64,000 bases of DNA from AP-15 sp963799085. Lineage in GTDB: Bacteria; Pseudomonadota; Alphaproteobacteria; ATCC43930; CGMCC-115725. Below the pieces are notes generated by a model that ran no database searches, was not told where the DNA came from, and was given only the letters and a program-made list of their open reading frames with translations. Below are positions 28,758-38,648 of the stretch, piece after piece. The translations under genes and the position numbers were made by a program. The DNA is taken from NCBI GenBank assembly GCA_963799085.1, contig CAWCWA010000013.1, positions 124,001 through 188,000 on the forward strand, in the 5' to 3' direction. Each line of letters begins with the position of its first letter. Position 1 is the first letter of the stretch.

Positions 28758-31122
28758 CGCCAACCCTTCGGCGTCCCGAACGCCGGTCAGGATGGGGAGC
28801 GGTGCGCGGATGGCGCGCCACAATTTTTCCGGCGTCGCGGGCGCCGCGACCTCGGCTGCGCCAATGTGGAAGAGCGCATCGTTGACGGCGTTCATCACCG
28901 CCGGGATTGCCCCCAATGTGCCGGCCTCGCCCACCCCCTTGACGCCAAGAGGATTGCGCCCGGTCAAGGTCGGATTGTTGGCAAGGGTGAAATCGCAGAA
29001 ATCGTCGGCGCGAGGCATCGCGTAATCCTGGAACGACCCCGACAATAATTGCCCACTTGACGGATCATAGACGAGATTTTCGAACAAGGCTTGACCGATC
29101 CCTTGGACGATCCCGCCTTGGATTTGGCCTTCGCAGAGCAGCGGGTTCAGCACCCGGCCGACATCGTCCACCGCGACATAGCGGGTCAGTAAGGCTTCTC
29201 CCGTTTCGAGGTCGATCTCGATCTCGGCGAGATGAGCGCCGCTCGGAAACGTCGCCGAGCCCGCGGGCCCGAAATTTGCCCGCTCGGTAAAGCCGGGTTC
29301 GATGTCGTTCGGCAAAAAGCCGGCCTCGAACGACCGCCTGGCGACCTCTGCGAGCGTCACCGAGCGGTCGGTGCCGGCGATCGCGAACCGGCCTTTTGCG
29401 AAGACGATGTCGTCGGTCGCGGCTTCGAGCATGTGGCCGGCGATGCGGCGGCCCTTCTCAATCAGCCGGTCGGCGGCCACAACGATCGCCGAGCCGGCAA
29501 GCTGCGCCGACCGCGAGCCGAAGGTGCCGATCCCCATCGTGACGAGATCGCTGTCGCCGTAGCGGTAGCGGATCAGCTCGGCGTCGATCCCGAGCTTTTC
29601 CGACAGCACCTGCTTGAACGTCGTGCCATGACCCTGGCCATGGTCCATGCTGCCGGTCATCAAGACAACGCCGCCCGACGCGTCAAAGCGGATTTCCGCA
29701 TGCTCGTAATCGCGCCCGCCGGTCGCCGCCACCGCCGTCGCCACGCCGACGCCCAGAAGCCTGCCGCGCGCCTTGGCCGCCGCCCGCCGCCCGGCAACTC
29801 CGTCGTAGCCCGCAAGGCGCAGACAGTCCTCGAGGTTCTTGGCGAAATCGCCCAAATCGTAGGTCTGGCCGAGAACCGTCGTGAACGGCATCGCCGTTGG
29901 CGGGATGGTATTGCGCCGGCGCAATTCCGCGGGTTCGACGCCGAGCTCGCGCGCCGCCTTATCGATGATCGTCTCGACGACGTAGATCGGCTCCGGCCGG
30001 CTGCCGCCGCGATAGGGCGCGATCGACATCGTATTGGTCAGGACCGCCACGACTTCGGCATGGACCGCCGGGATGCCGTAGGTGTTGACGAGGCAGCCGA
30101 GGCCGATCGTCAGCGGGATCGTCGGGCGGTCGGTCGAATAATAGGCGCCGATCGCCGCCCGCCAGCTGGCGTGCAGCCCGAGAAACCGCCCGTCCTTGTC
30201 GAGTGCGAGGGCCGTGTCCACGATGCTGCCGCGGCCCTGCTCGTCGCTCATCAGCCCTTCGCTGCGCTCGGCGATCCAGCGAACCGGCCGATCGACGACT
30301 TTCGACGCCCACAGTGAGAGCGCGTATTCGGGATAGCAGCCGCCCTTCATGCCGAAGCCGCCGCCCATATTGTCGCAAAGGACGCGTATCTGGTGCTGTG
30401 GCACCTTGAAGATATGGTCGGCGAGTGCTGTGCGGGTCGCGTGCACCGACTGGATCGTGCAGCGGATCGTATAGCGGCGGTCCTGGTCGCCGTCGTATTG
30501 CGCGAGGCAGCCGCGCGGCTCCATCGAATTGGCGGTTACCCGGTTGATCGCGATTTCGTGGCGGACGATCCGATCAGCCCTGGCGAAGGCCGCAGCGACC
30601 GCGTTCCGGTCGCCGATCTCGTGGCAGAAGGCCTCGTTGCCTGGATTGGCGTCCCACACATTGGGGGCGCCCGGCATGAGCGCCTGGTCAGCGGTAATGA
30701 CAGCCGGCAGCGGCTCGTACTCGGCGGCGATCGCTTCGGCCGCGTCTTTGGCGTCATTCAGCGTCTCGGCGACGACAAAAGCCACCGGGTCGCCGACATA
30801 GCGGACCCGGCCCTGCGCCAGGAGCGGCTGCGGGCAGACAAAAGCCGGGCTGCCGTTGCGCCTTTTGCGCGGTACGCCCGGGCGCAGAGTGCCGAGCCCG
30901 CGGCGCTGGAGATCGGCCCCGGTCAGCACGCAGAGGACACCCGGCATCCCTCTTGCAGCCGCCGTATCGATCGAGACGATCCGCATGCGCATGCGGCGAA
31001 CGCAGCACGTAGCCGCGCGCCTCGCCCGCCTCCCGGACATCGTCGACATAGCGGCCCCGGCCGCGCAGCAGCCGCCAATCCTCCTCCCGCCGCACCGGTT
31101 CGCCGATCGCCTGCACGCTCAT
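28758..31122 (-). CDS. Xanthine dehydrogenase/CoxL-like molybdopterin-binding subunit (frameshifted, no stop)
   Basis: About 785 residues of a large molybdenum hydroxylase subunit. The start MSVQAIGEPVRREEDWRLLR has a good GGAGAA site; an indel near 30,985 moves the next part into another frame (RIVSIDTAAARGMPGVL). Later motifs: VRYVGDPVAFVVAE, DNMGGGFGMKGG, and the active-site loop APYRGGSRPEP, which is unlike the form I CO dehydrogenase loop (AYRCSFR) and more like form II/aldehyde oxidases. Near the end are LNPLLCEGQIQGGIVQGIGQ, the GVKGVGEAGTLGAIPAVMNA loop with the catalytic Glu, and ATPEKLWRAI. No FAD or iron-sulfur subunit gene is adjacent. The frame continues without stop into the kinase. 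Substrate unknown. Confidence 0.88.
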
Positions 31123-31142
31123 CAGTTCTTCTCCGAGAAGAG

Positions 31143-32165
31143 TCATGCCGGGCGGGTCGGGACGGCCGCGAGCCGGACCAGCAATTTGCCGAAATTGCGG
31201 CCTTGCAGCAGGCCGATGAAGGCTTCCGGCGCGCGGTCGAGGCCGTCGACGATGTCCTCGCGATATTTTAGCGCGCCATCTCTGACCAGCGGCGCCGCCA
31301 TCGCGCGGTATTCGCCGAAGCGACGCCAATGGTCGCCGACGATGAAGCCCTGGATATGCAGACGCTTGCGCACCGCGGCCATCAGGTTGGGGCCGGGGCG
31401 GGGCTCGACATCATTATATTCCGACACCATGCCGCACATGATCATGCGGCCAAAATCGTTGAGGCGCGGGAACACCGCCTGCTGCACCGGGCCGCCGACA
31501 TTCTCGAAATAGACGTCGATGCCGTTCGGGCAGGCCCGGTCGAGGGCTGCTTCGAGACCGGCCGAGCGGTGGTCGAGGCAGGCGTCGAAGCCGAGTTCGG
31601 TTTCGACATAGCGGCATTTGTCGCTGCCGCCGGCGATGCCGACGACCCGCGCGCCGGCGCGCTTGGCAAGCTGGCCCACAACCGCGCCGACCGCGCCCGA
31701 AGCGGCGGAAACGACGACGGTCTCGCCGGCCTTCGGCTTGCCGATCGTGTCGAGGCCGACATAGGCGGTCAGCCCCGGCATGCCGAGCACACCCAGCGCC
31801 GTCGACAGCGGCGCGTCCACCGGGTCGAGCTTGACGAGGCCGCTCCCGGCGACCGCGCTATAGAGCTGCCAGCCGGCGCCGCCGAGGACGAAATCCCCCG
31901 CGGCGAAATTCGGGTCGCGGGAGCGCACGACTTCTCCGACGACCCGGCCCTCCATGACGCCGCCGATCTCGACCGGCTTTGCATAGGAGCGCGCGGCGCT
32001 GATCCGGCCGCGCATATAGGGGTCGAGCGACAGATAGACGCCGCGCACCAGCACCTCGCCGGCGTCGGGATCCGGCAGCGGCGCATCGACGATGTCGAAA
32101 TCGGCTGGCTGCGGCATGCCGGTCGGTCGCCGCTTCAGCCGCACCTGTCGGTTTTGGTTGTCCAT
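31143..32165 (-). CDS. NADP-dependent medium-chain dehydrogenase/reductase (2-alkenal reductase-like)
   Basis: A 340-residue zinc-independent MDR enzyme of the curcumin/leukotriene B4 12-hydroxydehydrogenase-like subgroup. It begins MDNQNRQVRLKRRPTGMPQP, has SLDPYMRGRISAARSY, GVLGMPGLTAYVGL, and the nucleotide-binding SAASGAVGAVVGQLAKRAG. The GIDVYFENVGGPVQQAVFPR segment and the MCGMVSEYND loop are typical for NADP-dependent alkenal/one double-bond reductases. It probably reduces alpha,beta-unsaturated carbonyls. It lies 20 bases upstream of the molybdenum hydroxylase gene on the same strand, so the two may be co-transcribed. Confidence 0.92.
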   Translation of the reverse strand: MDNQNRQVRLKRRPTGMPQPADFDIVDAPLPDPDAGEVLVRGVYLSLDPYMRGRISAARSYAKPVEIGGVMEGRVVGEVVRSRDPNFAAGDFVLGGAGWQLYSAVAGSGLVKLDPVDAPLSTALGVLGMPGLTAYVGLDTIGKPKAGETVVVSAASGAVGAVVGQLAKRAGARVVGIAGGSDKCRYVETELGFDACLDHRSAGLEAALDRACPNGIDVYFENVGGPVQQAVFPRLNDFGRMIMCGMVSEYNDVEPRPGPNLMAAVRKRLHIQGFIVGDHWRRFGEYRAMAAPLVRDGALKYREDIVDGLDRAPEAFIGLLQGRNFGKLLVRLAAVPTRPA

Positions 32166-32293
32166 CTGCCTGCCCCTCCCCGTCAGCTGCGGGCAAGCTT
32201 AACCAAGCGCGCACAGAAGCGCCATTGTCGGGGTGACCGCGGAGGCGCTCGGCATTAAGATCGCCGCCGCAGCGACCAAAGAGGAGATGCGCC

Positions 32294-33079
32294 GTGGCTC
32301 CCAGCCTTCGCAATGCCGCCCGCGACCGGCTCGACGCCGGCGAATTGGCTCTCGGCGTCGGCCTCCGGCAGAGCCGCACCGTCGACATCGCTGCGATCAT
32401 GAAGGCATGCGGCTATGATTGGCTGTTCCTCGACCTCGAACACAATTCGATGGATCTCGACACGGCCGTTCAGATCTCTGTCGCGGCACTCGGCGCCGGC
32501 ATCGCCCCGATCGCGCGGGTGCCGGCGGGACAGCATTGGCTGGCGACCCGGATCCTCGACGGCGGCGGGCTCGGCATCGTCATGCCGCATGTCGACAGCG
32601 CCGCCGAGGCGCGCGAGATCGCCGACCGGCTGCGCTATCCGCCGCTGGGCCACCGCTCGATCGCGGGCGGGCTGCCGCATTTCGGCTACGCACCGGTGTC
32701 GACCGCCGAGGCCTGTACGGCGATCAACGCCGCCACCCTCGTCGTCGTCATGCTCGAAACGCCGCAGGCGATCGCCAACTCGGCGGAAATCGCGGCGGTG
32801 CCGGGCATCGACTCGCTCTTGATCGGCACCAGCGATCTCTCGATCGAAATGGGCATCGCGGGCCAGTTCGCCGACGAGCGGATCGTGTCGGCCTATCGCA
32901 CGGTGACCGATGCGTGCCGCACACACGGCAAATTCGCCGGCATCGGCGGCGTTTACGAAGAGGGGCTGCTGCGCCGCTATATCGGCATGGGCGTGCGCCT
33001 CGTCCTCGGCGGCGGCGATCTCGGCTTCATGATGGCGGCCGCCGCCGAGCGGGCGAAAATCCTGCGCGACTGCCGCTGA
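32294..33079 (+). CDS. HpcH/HpaI family class II aldolase
   Basis: A 261-residue metal-dependent aldolase of the 2-keto-3-deoxy/4-hydroxy-2-oxo acid type, cleaving such acids to pyruvate plus an aldehyde. It shows the expected catalytic and metal residues: WLFLDLEHNSMD (His and Glu region), IARVPAGQHWLATRILDGG (Arg), VVVMLETPQAIAN (metal Glu) and LLIGTSDLSIEMG (metal Asp). The GTG start follows a GAGGAG site. The DMT transporter gene begins a few bases after its stop, suggesting co-expression. The native substrate is not determinable. Confidence 0.9.
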   Translation: MAPSLRNAARDRLDAGELALGVGLRQSRTVDIAAIMKACGYDWLFLDLEHNSMDLDTAVQISVAALGAGIAPIARVPAGQHWLATRILDGGGLGIVMPHVDSAAEAREIADRLRYPPLGHRSIAGGLPHFGYAPVSTAEACTAINAATLVVVMLETPQAIANSAEIAAVPGIDSLLIGTSDLSIEMGIAGQFADERIVSAYRTVTDACRTHGKFAGIGGVYEEGLLRRYIGMGVRLVLGGGDLGFMMAAAAERAKILRDCR

Positions 33080-33087
33080 AGACCTTT

Positions 33088-33996
33088 TTGCTCGGGCGCC
33101 GTGCGTCGGGCGGGCCGCGCGCCCCCGACATTCTGCGCGGCGTTCTTTTGATGTGCCTCGGCGTCGCGGTGTTCCCGTTTATGAACGCCGCGGTCAAGCT
33201 GCTCGCCGCGCACTACCCGGTCATGCAGATCGTCTGGGCGCGGTTCACCGGCCACCTGATCGTGATGCTGGTCGTGTTCCTGCCGCACTACGGGCGCCGG
33301 CTCTTTGCGACGCGGCGGCCGGATATCCAGATCGGGCGCTCGCTATTGATGCTGGTCAGCAACCTTGTCTTTGTCATGGCGATCGGCCGGGTGCCGCTGG
33401 CGACCGCTTCGGCGATCGGCTTCACCTCGCCCCTGATCGTCACCGCGCTCTCGGTGCCGCTGCTGCGCGAGCATGTCGGGGTCAGGCGCTGGAGTGCGGT
33501 TCTGGTCGGCTTTGCCGGGGCACTCCTGATCATCCGCCCCGGCAGCGGCCTCCAGGACCCGGCGGTGCTGCTGCTGCTCGTTTCGGCCGCCTCCTATGCG
33601 CTCTATCAGATCGCGACGCGCTGGATCGCCGCCTACGACAGTGCTGCGACCGGCATCGTCTTTTCCGCCCTGCTCGGCTCGCTGGCGATGAGCGCGGTCC
33701 TGCCCTTTGTCTTCGTCATGCCGCAAAGCCTCTTCGATCTCGCGCTTTTCGCCAGCCTGGGGCTGATCGGCGGCGGCGGGCATTACCTGATCATCCGCGC
33801 CTTTCAGCACGCGCCGGCCGCGGTCCTGGCCCCGCTCGGCTATGTCGAGTTGATCGGCACGACGATCCTCGGCTATCTGATTTTCGGCAATTTTCCTGAT
33901 GCGTGGACCTGGGTGGGCGCCGCGGTGATCATCGCCTCCGGCCTTTACATCGCGTTGCGCGAACGCCGCTTGCGCGCCCGCGGAGCGCCGTCGTAG
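33088..33996 (+). CDS. DMT superfamily (EamA) transporter
   Basis: About 302 residues with ten predicted membrane helices in two EamA repeats. Repeat 1 opens LLMCLGVAVFPFMNAAVKLL and includes AIGRVPLATASAIGFTSPLI; repeat 2 contains YALYQIATRWIAAYDS and HYLIIRAFQHAPAAVLAPLG, ending IIASGLYIALRERRLR. The in-frame TTG at 33088, nine bases after the aldolase stop, is the likeliest start; ATG at 33151 would remove the beginning of the first helix. Family members export amino acids, nucleobases or other metabolites; the substrate here is unknown. Confidence 0.85.
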   Translation: MLGRRASGGPRAPDILRGVLLMCLGVAVFPFMNAAVKLLAAHYPVMQIVWARFTGHLIVMLVVFLPHYGRRLFATRRPDIQIGRSLLMLVSNLVFVMAIGRVPLATASAIGFTSPLIVTALSVPLLREHVGVRRWSAVLVGFAGALLIIRPGSGLQDPAVLLLLVSAASYALYQIATRWIAAYDSAATGIVFSALLGSLAMSAVLPFVFVMPQSLFDLALFASLGLIGGGGHYLIIRAFQHAPAAVLAPLGYVELIGTTILGYLIFGNFPDAWTWVGAAVIIASGLYIALRERRLRARGAPS

Positions 33997-34079
33997 CTGT
34001 CGTCCGGGAGTTTTTCCGCTTTCGTGTCGTTGATCGAATGTGGCCAGGAGCCATGGCATCAAACCTGCGGGGAACGGCG

Positions 34080-34400
34080 ATGGACGAAAATCAGGTGGGA
34101 GTGCAGGTCGGCAAGATCGGCAATGAAGCAAAGTCGGCGGCGGAGACGGTCGTCGATCTGGCGTCAAAGGCGCGAAGCGCCGCCGTAGAGACCGGCAGCG
34201 CGATCCGCGACAAGGCGATCGAAACCGGCAGGCAGGTCAGCGACGCCGCGGCCGAGACCTATCGGCGAGGCGTGCAGGCAAGCGAATATGTGAAAAAGAA
34301 TACCGCCGAACAGCCGCTGACTGCGCTGCTGGTTGCCGGCGCTATCGGCTTCGGCCTTGCCTATATGATCTTTCGCGACGCGAAGAGCCGCCGGGAATAA
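34080..34400 (+). CDS. DUF883/ElaB-like membrane-anchored protein
   Basis: A 106-residue protein with a long amphipathic, Ala- and charge-rich helix (residues 10-80: SKARSAAVETGSAIRDKAIE and so on) and one C-terminal membrane helix (ALLVAGAIGFGLAYMIFRD). This is the ElaB/YgaM/YqjD (DUF883) plan, whose E. coli members are inner-membrane stress-related proteins that associate with ribosomes. An upstream in-frame ATG at 34053 would add nine residues. Stand-alone gene. Confidence 0.8.
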   Translation: MDENQVGVQVGKIGNEAKSAAETVVDLASKARSAAVETGSAIRDKAIETGRQVSDAAAETYRRGVQASEYVKKNTAEQPLTALLVAGAIGFGLAYMIFRDAKSRRE

Positions 34401-34525
34401 GACCCGACGGCTCCGCGACGAAGGTGCGCTTGCGTTCCGGCCCCGAGGAACCCAATTGCGGGCCGGCTTGCGAGATGTGGGGCGAACTCATGTCGGCCAG
34501 CTTACACCCGGATTAATTTGGCGTA

Positions 34526-34708
34526 ATGTCGGGCATGCGTCGCCGCTACGGATGTTCGAGCTTGGGATTGGTGCTGATCGCGGCCGCTCTCGCGGCGATG
34601 CTGGCGGGCTGCGGCTTTACGGCGGGCGGCAACGCCTATCTTGGCCCGAATCCCGGCGGCGGCTTTTATTGTCCGCACAACATCTACGAAGGCTGCGCCT
34701 ATCCCTGA
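34526..34708 (+). CDS. Small lipoprotein, unknown
   Basis: A 60-residue predicted lipoprotein: basic N-terminus, hydrophobic stretch (LGLVLIAAALAAMLAGC) ending in a lipobox Cys near residue 28, then a short Gly/Pro/Asn-rich tail with two cysteines (FYCPHNIYEGCAYP). It is short but has normal coding character. Start at 34526 or ATG 34535. Function unknown. Confidence 0.55.
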   Translation: MSGMRRRYGCSSLGLVLIAAALAAMLAGCGFTAGGNAYLGPNPGGGFYCPHNIYEGCAYP

Positions 34709-34757
34709 CGCGGATGGCGATTCACGGCGACGGGCGCGACGATCTTCCCGCGGGCGC

Positions 34758-35270
34758 TCAATCCCGCTGCATCAAACTTGCGTCAATCTTGGGCGGCGTG
34801 CGCAGGCTTTGCAGGACGACGCAATAGCGCTCGGTCAATCGCAACAGGTTCTGGCGGCGGTCTTCCGGCTCGTCGGTGTCGAGCGTGAAGCTCAGACGGA
34901 TTTCGCGAAAGCCGACCGGGGCGGCGCGATCGACGCCGAGCGTGCCGCGGAAATCGAGATCACCCTCGGCGCTGACCGCACCACCGCGCAGGCGGAAATC
35001 GATCGCCGTCGCGACCGCCTTCAAGGTGACGCCGGCGCAGGCGACCAGCGCTTCGAGCAGCATGTCGCCGGAACACGCCTCGAGCCCGCTGCCGCCGGTT
35101 GCGGGATGCAGCCCGGCCTCGACCAATGCCCGCCCGGTCTCGACTTTGCACGCGATCCCCTCCCCGGCAAGGTCGCCATGGGCCTGCAGCGTCACGACCG
35201 CCGCCGTGGGGTCGTCGCGGTATTTCTCCTTTAGCGGCGCCTGAAGTTCACGAAGTCCGGCGCTGTCCAT
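34758..35270 (-). CDS. OsmC family protein
   Basis: A 170-residue OsmC/Ohr-fold protein. It has GGSGLEACSGDMLLEALVAC, containing two cysteines of the kind OsmC-like peroxidases use; the second Cys lies in the conserved LVACAGVTLKAVATA helix. The C-terminal segment LLRLTERYCVVLQSL carries the HCPV-equivalent cysteine of the family. Proteins of this type reduce organic hydroperoxides in the cytoplasm. It stands alone on the minus strand. Confidence 0.88.
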   Translation of the reverse strand: MDSAGLRELQAPLKEKYRDDPTAAVVTLQAHGDLAGEGIACKVETGRALVEAGLHPATGGSGLEACSGDMLLEALVACAGVTLKAVATAIDFRLRGGAVSAEGDLDFRGTLGVDRAAPVGFREIRLSFTLDTDEPEDRRQNLLRLTERYCVVLQSLRTPPKIDASLMQRD

Positions 35271-35411
35271 TCTTCACCTCGGCCTCGGCTCGCCCACTCG
35301 GCACGAAGAATAGCATGCGCGGCCGGCGGCGGCGCCCACCGGATTTCCCCATCCTAACCCTCGCCAGGCGTTACCGCTTGCCGCCGACGGGACGGCGCCG
35401 CGCGAGCCGCC

Positions 35412-37010
35412 TCAGCCCGATGCCGCCAGCCGGAAGCCGGCCTGGCCGTCGCGGGCGATCTCGCCCGGCAATTCCGTCTCCCAGCGCAGATAGGCTTCCA
35501 TCGCCGCGCGGTTGCCGGCATGGCGGTCGTGGTTCCAGAAGAGGTAGTCGATGCGCTCGGCGTCGGGCGGATCACCGGGCGAGGCCACTAGCGGCAATCC
35601 CGCGCGCTTCCAGCCCGCCGCGCCGCCCGTAACAAGCACGATCTCGGCGTTCCCAAGTTCGGCGAGATCGATTGCGGCAAGCCGTCCGAGGGCCTCGTCC
35701 TCGGCAAGGAGCGCGATGCGCGGCGCAGAGAGCACTGCGGGCGGCAGCCGGTCGAGGCGCGGCCGAATGCTCCAAACCGCACCCGGCGGGTGCGCCTCGC
35801 GAAAAGCCGCACTCGGCCCGAGACATACCGCCCCCGCACCCTCGCCAAGCCACTGCGCCGCCGTCGCTGGCTCGATCTGCTGCGTCTGCGGCAGCGCCGG
35901 CGGGGTCTGGATGCCGGCGCCGGTCGCCAGCGCCCCGCCCGCGAGCGCGTCGTCGAGGACCTGCACGTCCCAGCCCATCTGCTTGAGCCAATGGGCGGTC
36001 ATCACGGCGCGGGCGCCGGTGTCGTCGACCAGCACGAGGCGGGCGCCGCGGCTCCCGACCCAGCGGTCGATCGCCTGCACCAGCTGCCCGCCGGGCGCCG
36101 AGACCGAACCCGGCAGGTGCCCGGCCGCGAACTCCTCGGGGGTTCGGACATCGAGAACATGCGTCGTCCGGGCCTCGCTTTCGGCGAGCCAGGCGTCGAG
36201 CGTCCGGCGGTCTATTCGGCGCACGCCGAACCGAGCAGCGACCCCGGCAGCACGCCCCCGCGCCGTTGCTGTGGCGGCGTTGCTGACCGGGGCCAAGCCG
36301 TCGCCCAGCCCGTTCGCCAATTCGAGCCCGGCAAGCCGCCAGCCCTGGGTTCCGCCGGCGAGCGACATGACCCGGTTCGGAACCCCGGCATTGATCAGCG
36401 ATTGTGCGCCGATGATGCCGCGGGTGCGCCCGGCGCAGGACACGACGACTAGCGTATCGGGCGACGGCACCGCGTCGGCGAAGCGGTGAACCAATTCGGC
36501 GCCGGGACAGGGAACCGCGCCCGGCACATGAAAGCGCGAATATTCGTCGAGCGGCCGGCTGTCGAGCACCGTCACCTTGGCGCCGGAACGCCGCAGCCGG
36601 TCGAGCTCGTCGGCCGAAATCGCCGGGGTGCCGCATTCGTGCTCGATGATCTCGGCGAAAGCCTTACTCGGAACGTTGCTGCTCGGAAAGAGCGGATGCC
36701 CGGCCGCTGCCCACGCCGCGACCCCGCCGCCCAGTATCCGTACCTCGCCATAGCCGAGCCCATCGAGGCGCCGCGCGGCCCGCTCGGCCACACCGTTGTC
36801 GTCATCGATCAGCACGATGCGGCAGGAACGCCGTGGCACGAGCCGGGCGATGTCGAGTTCGAGCCGACTGTAAGGCAGGTTGACTGCCAGCAGCGGATGG
36901 CCCTCGCCGTGCTGACCCTCCTCGCGAACGTCGATGAAGGCGATCTCGCCACCGGCGCCGAGCCATCCCCTCACGGTTTCGACATCGACCGGCGTTGCAG
37001 CTGAATTCAT
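35412..37010 (-). CDS. Four-domain rhodanese-like protein
   Basis: A 532-residue protein built of four rhodanese homology domains (about residues 1-115, 125-235, 270-370 and 385-490). Only domain 2 has the catalytic cysteine loop (VVVSCAGRTRG, about residue 210). The equivalent positions in domain 1 (IVLIDDDNGVAE), domain 3 (LVLVDDTGARAV) and domain 4 (IALLAEDEALGR) lack Cys, so these are probably structural or regulatory. Domain openings read VLDSRPLDEYSRFHVPGA and VLDVRTPEEFAAGHLPGS. Its start overlaps the hpnR stop (ATGA), so the two are co-translated. A sulfur-transfer role for domain 2 is inferred from the family. Confidence 0.9.
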   Translation of the reverse strand: MNSAATPVDVETVRGWLGAGGEIAFIDVREEGQHGEGHPLLAVNLPYSRLELDIARLVPRRSCRIVLIDDDNGVAERAARRLDGLGYGEVRILGGGVAAWAAAGHPLFPSSNVPSKAFAEIIEHECGTPAISADELDRLRRSGAKVTVLDSRPLDEYSRFHVPGAVPCPGAELVHRFADAVPSPDTLVVVSCAGRTRGIIGAQSLINAGVPNRVMSLAGGTQGWRLAGLELANGLGDGLAPVSNAATATARGRAAGVAARFGVRRIDRRTLDAWLAESEARTTHVLDVRTPEEFAAGHLPGSVSAPGGQLVQAIDRWVGSRGARLVLVDDTGARAVMTAHWLKQMGWDVQVLDDALAGGALATGAGIQTPPALPQTQQIEPATAAQWLGEGAGAVCLGPSAAFREAHPPGAVWSIRPRLDRLPPAVLSAPRIALLAEDEALGRLAAIDLAELGNAEIVLVTGGAAGWKRAGLPLVASPGDPPDAERIDYLFWNHDRHAGNRAAMEAYLRWETELPGEIARDGQAGFRLAASG

Positions 37011-38552
37011 GGCGCGCTCCCCATCCGGGTTTCTTCGACAAAGCGTTCGGTCGCCGCGTCAATGGCCCGCCCCCGGCGGCCGCGCGGCGGGTGAATATAG
37101 AGCGAGTTTCGCGCCAGCGGCTCGATCGTCGCACCCGGCGGCTCCGGGATCTCATAGACGACCGGCGCCGCGTGGTCGGCGAGCAGCAGCTCCGGCCGAT
37201 AGACCTGGTTCAATTTGAACAGGCTCTTGACGAAATTGGTCTGCCCTCGCAGCAAGAGCCGCGCGACGATATGACCGGCGTCCCAGAGCTGCCGCCAGTC
37301 GAGATGTTTCTTCAGGATCGCGCGCTGCGTCGTCACCAGCTCGTCGTAAAATTCGGCAAGCGGCAGCCTGGTCGGCAATACCGCATGCTGGATGTCGAAC
37401 AGCCGATAATCGCGCGTCGCCAGCCGGCGGCCGTCGGTCACCCAGCTTTCGGTGCCGGGATAGGGCGTGTTGACGCTGATGTTGATGACGTCGGGCATCT
37501 CCAGACACCATTCGCGCACGATGCGAAAGCGCTCATGGTCCCAGTCGGGATCGGCGATCAAATTGATCGCGACGTTGACGCCGAGCGACCGGGCGAACTC
37601 CACCGCCTCGAAATTGCGGCCGAGCGAGACGCGCTTGCGGTATTTGCGCAACCCCTCCTCGTCGATCGCTTCGAGGCCGATGAACATCGTCCGCAATCCT
37701 AGCCGCCGCCACAGGCGGAACACTTCCTTGTTGCGCAGCAATACGTCGGCGCGGGTTTCGAGATAGTATTGCTTCTTGATCCCGGCGCGGGCGACCGCCT
37801 CGCCGATCTCGATCCCGCGCCGCTCCTGGATGAAGGCGACATCGTCGACGATGAAGACGCCGGGCTCGCGGATCGAGCGCAGATCCTCGACCGCGCGCTC
37901 CGGCGTCACCACGCGATAGCTGCGGCCGTAGAAGGTCCAAGCGCTGCAGAACGAGCAATCCCACGGGCAGCCGCGGGAAAACTCGATCGAGGCGGCGGGG
38001 TCGAGCGTACCGATGAAGTATTTGCGGCGGTGGCGCAACAGATCGCGCGCCGGCATCAGGTCGTCGAGCGAGGCGACAAAACCGGGCGGCGGCCCTTCGC
38101 CATCGACGGTCACGACTCCTGGCGACGTCGCCGGGTCGCGCGTCGGCCTCGATCGCCGCCAGGAGCGCCGGCATGACCGCTTCGCCCTCGCCCTTCAGCA
38201 CGCAATCGACCGCTCCCTCGCCATGCGCCAGGATCGAGGCGGCGGTGAAGGATGCGCTGTGGCCGCCCACGCAGACGAAAATCCGGGGCCAGCGCGCCTT
38301 CGTTTCCTTGGCGAGATCGACGATCTCCGGCACGTTTGCCAGGTAATTGCAGGAAAAGGCGACGACATCCGGCCGCCAGCGCTCGACGAGGCGGAAATAG
38401 GCGCGATGGTCCTCGACCTGCAGGTCGATCAGCCGCACCTCATGGCCCGCCTGGCGCACCGCCGCCGCCACCAGTTCGAGGCCCAACGGTTCGAGCCGCA
38501 GAAAAATCTTCGTGTAGAGGAGCGGGCCCGGATGAACGGCGAGAAACCGCAC
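37007..38552 (-). CDS. hpnR: Hopanoid C-3 methylase HpnR (one frameshift)
   Basis: A B12-binding radical SAM enzyme of about 515 residues that methylates hopanoids at C-3. The start MRFLAVHPGPLLYTKIFLRL and the B12-domain segment VVAFSCNYLANVPEIVDLAK match HpnR. An indel near 38,110 breaks the frame between the B12 and radical SAM domains. The latter has EFSRGCPWDCSFCSAWTFYG (4Fe-4S cluster CxxxCxxC), IVDDVAFIQERRGIEIGEA, MFIGLEAIDEEGLRKYRKRV, and NTPYPGTESW. YRLFDIQHAVLPTRLPL near the C-terminus is the segment by which I recognise this family. It implies the bacterium makes 3-methylhopanoids. Other hopanoid genes are not nearby. Confidence 0.88.
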
Positions 38553-38648
38553 GACAATTTTTCTCCGCAGACGCTGCGCGCATGAATGCTACAACAAGGC
38601 CGTCGCGGGCCTAATGTGTCAACCGCGCGCTGCCGGGGAACATGCGAG

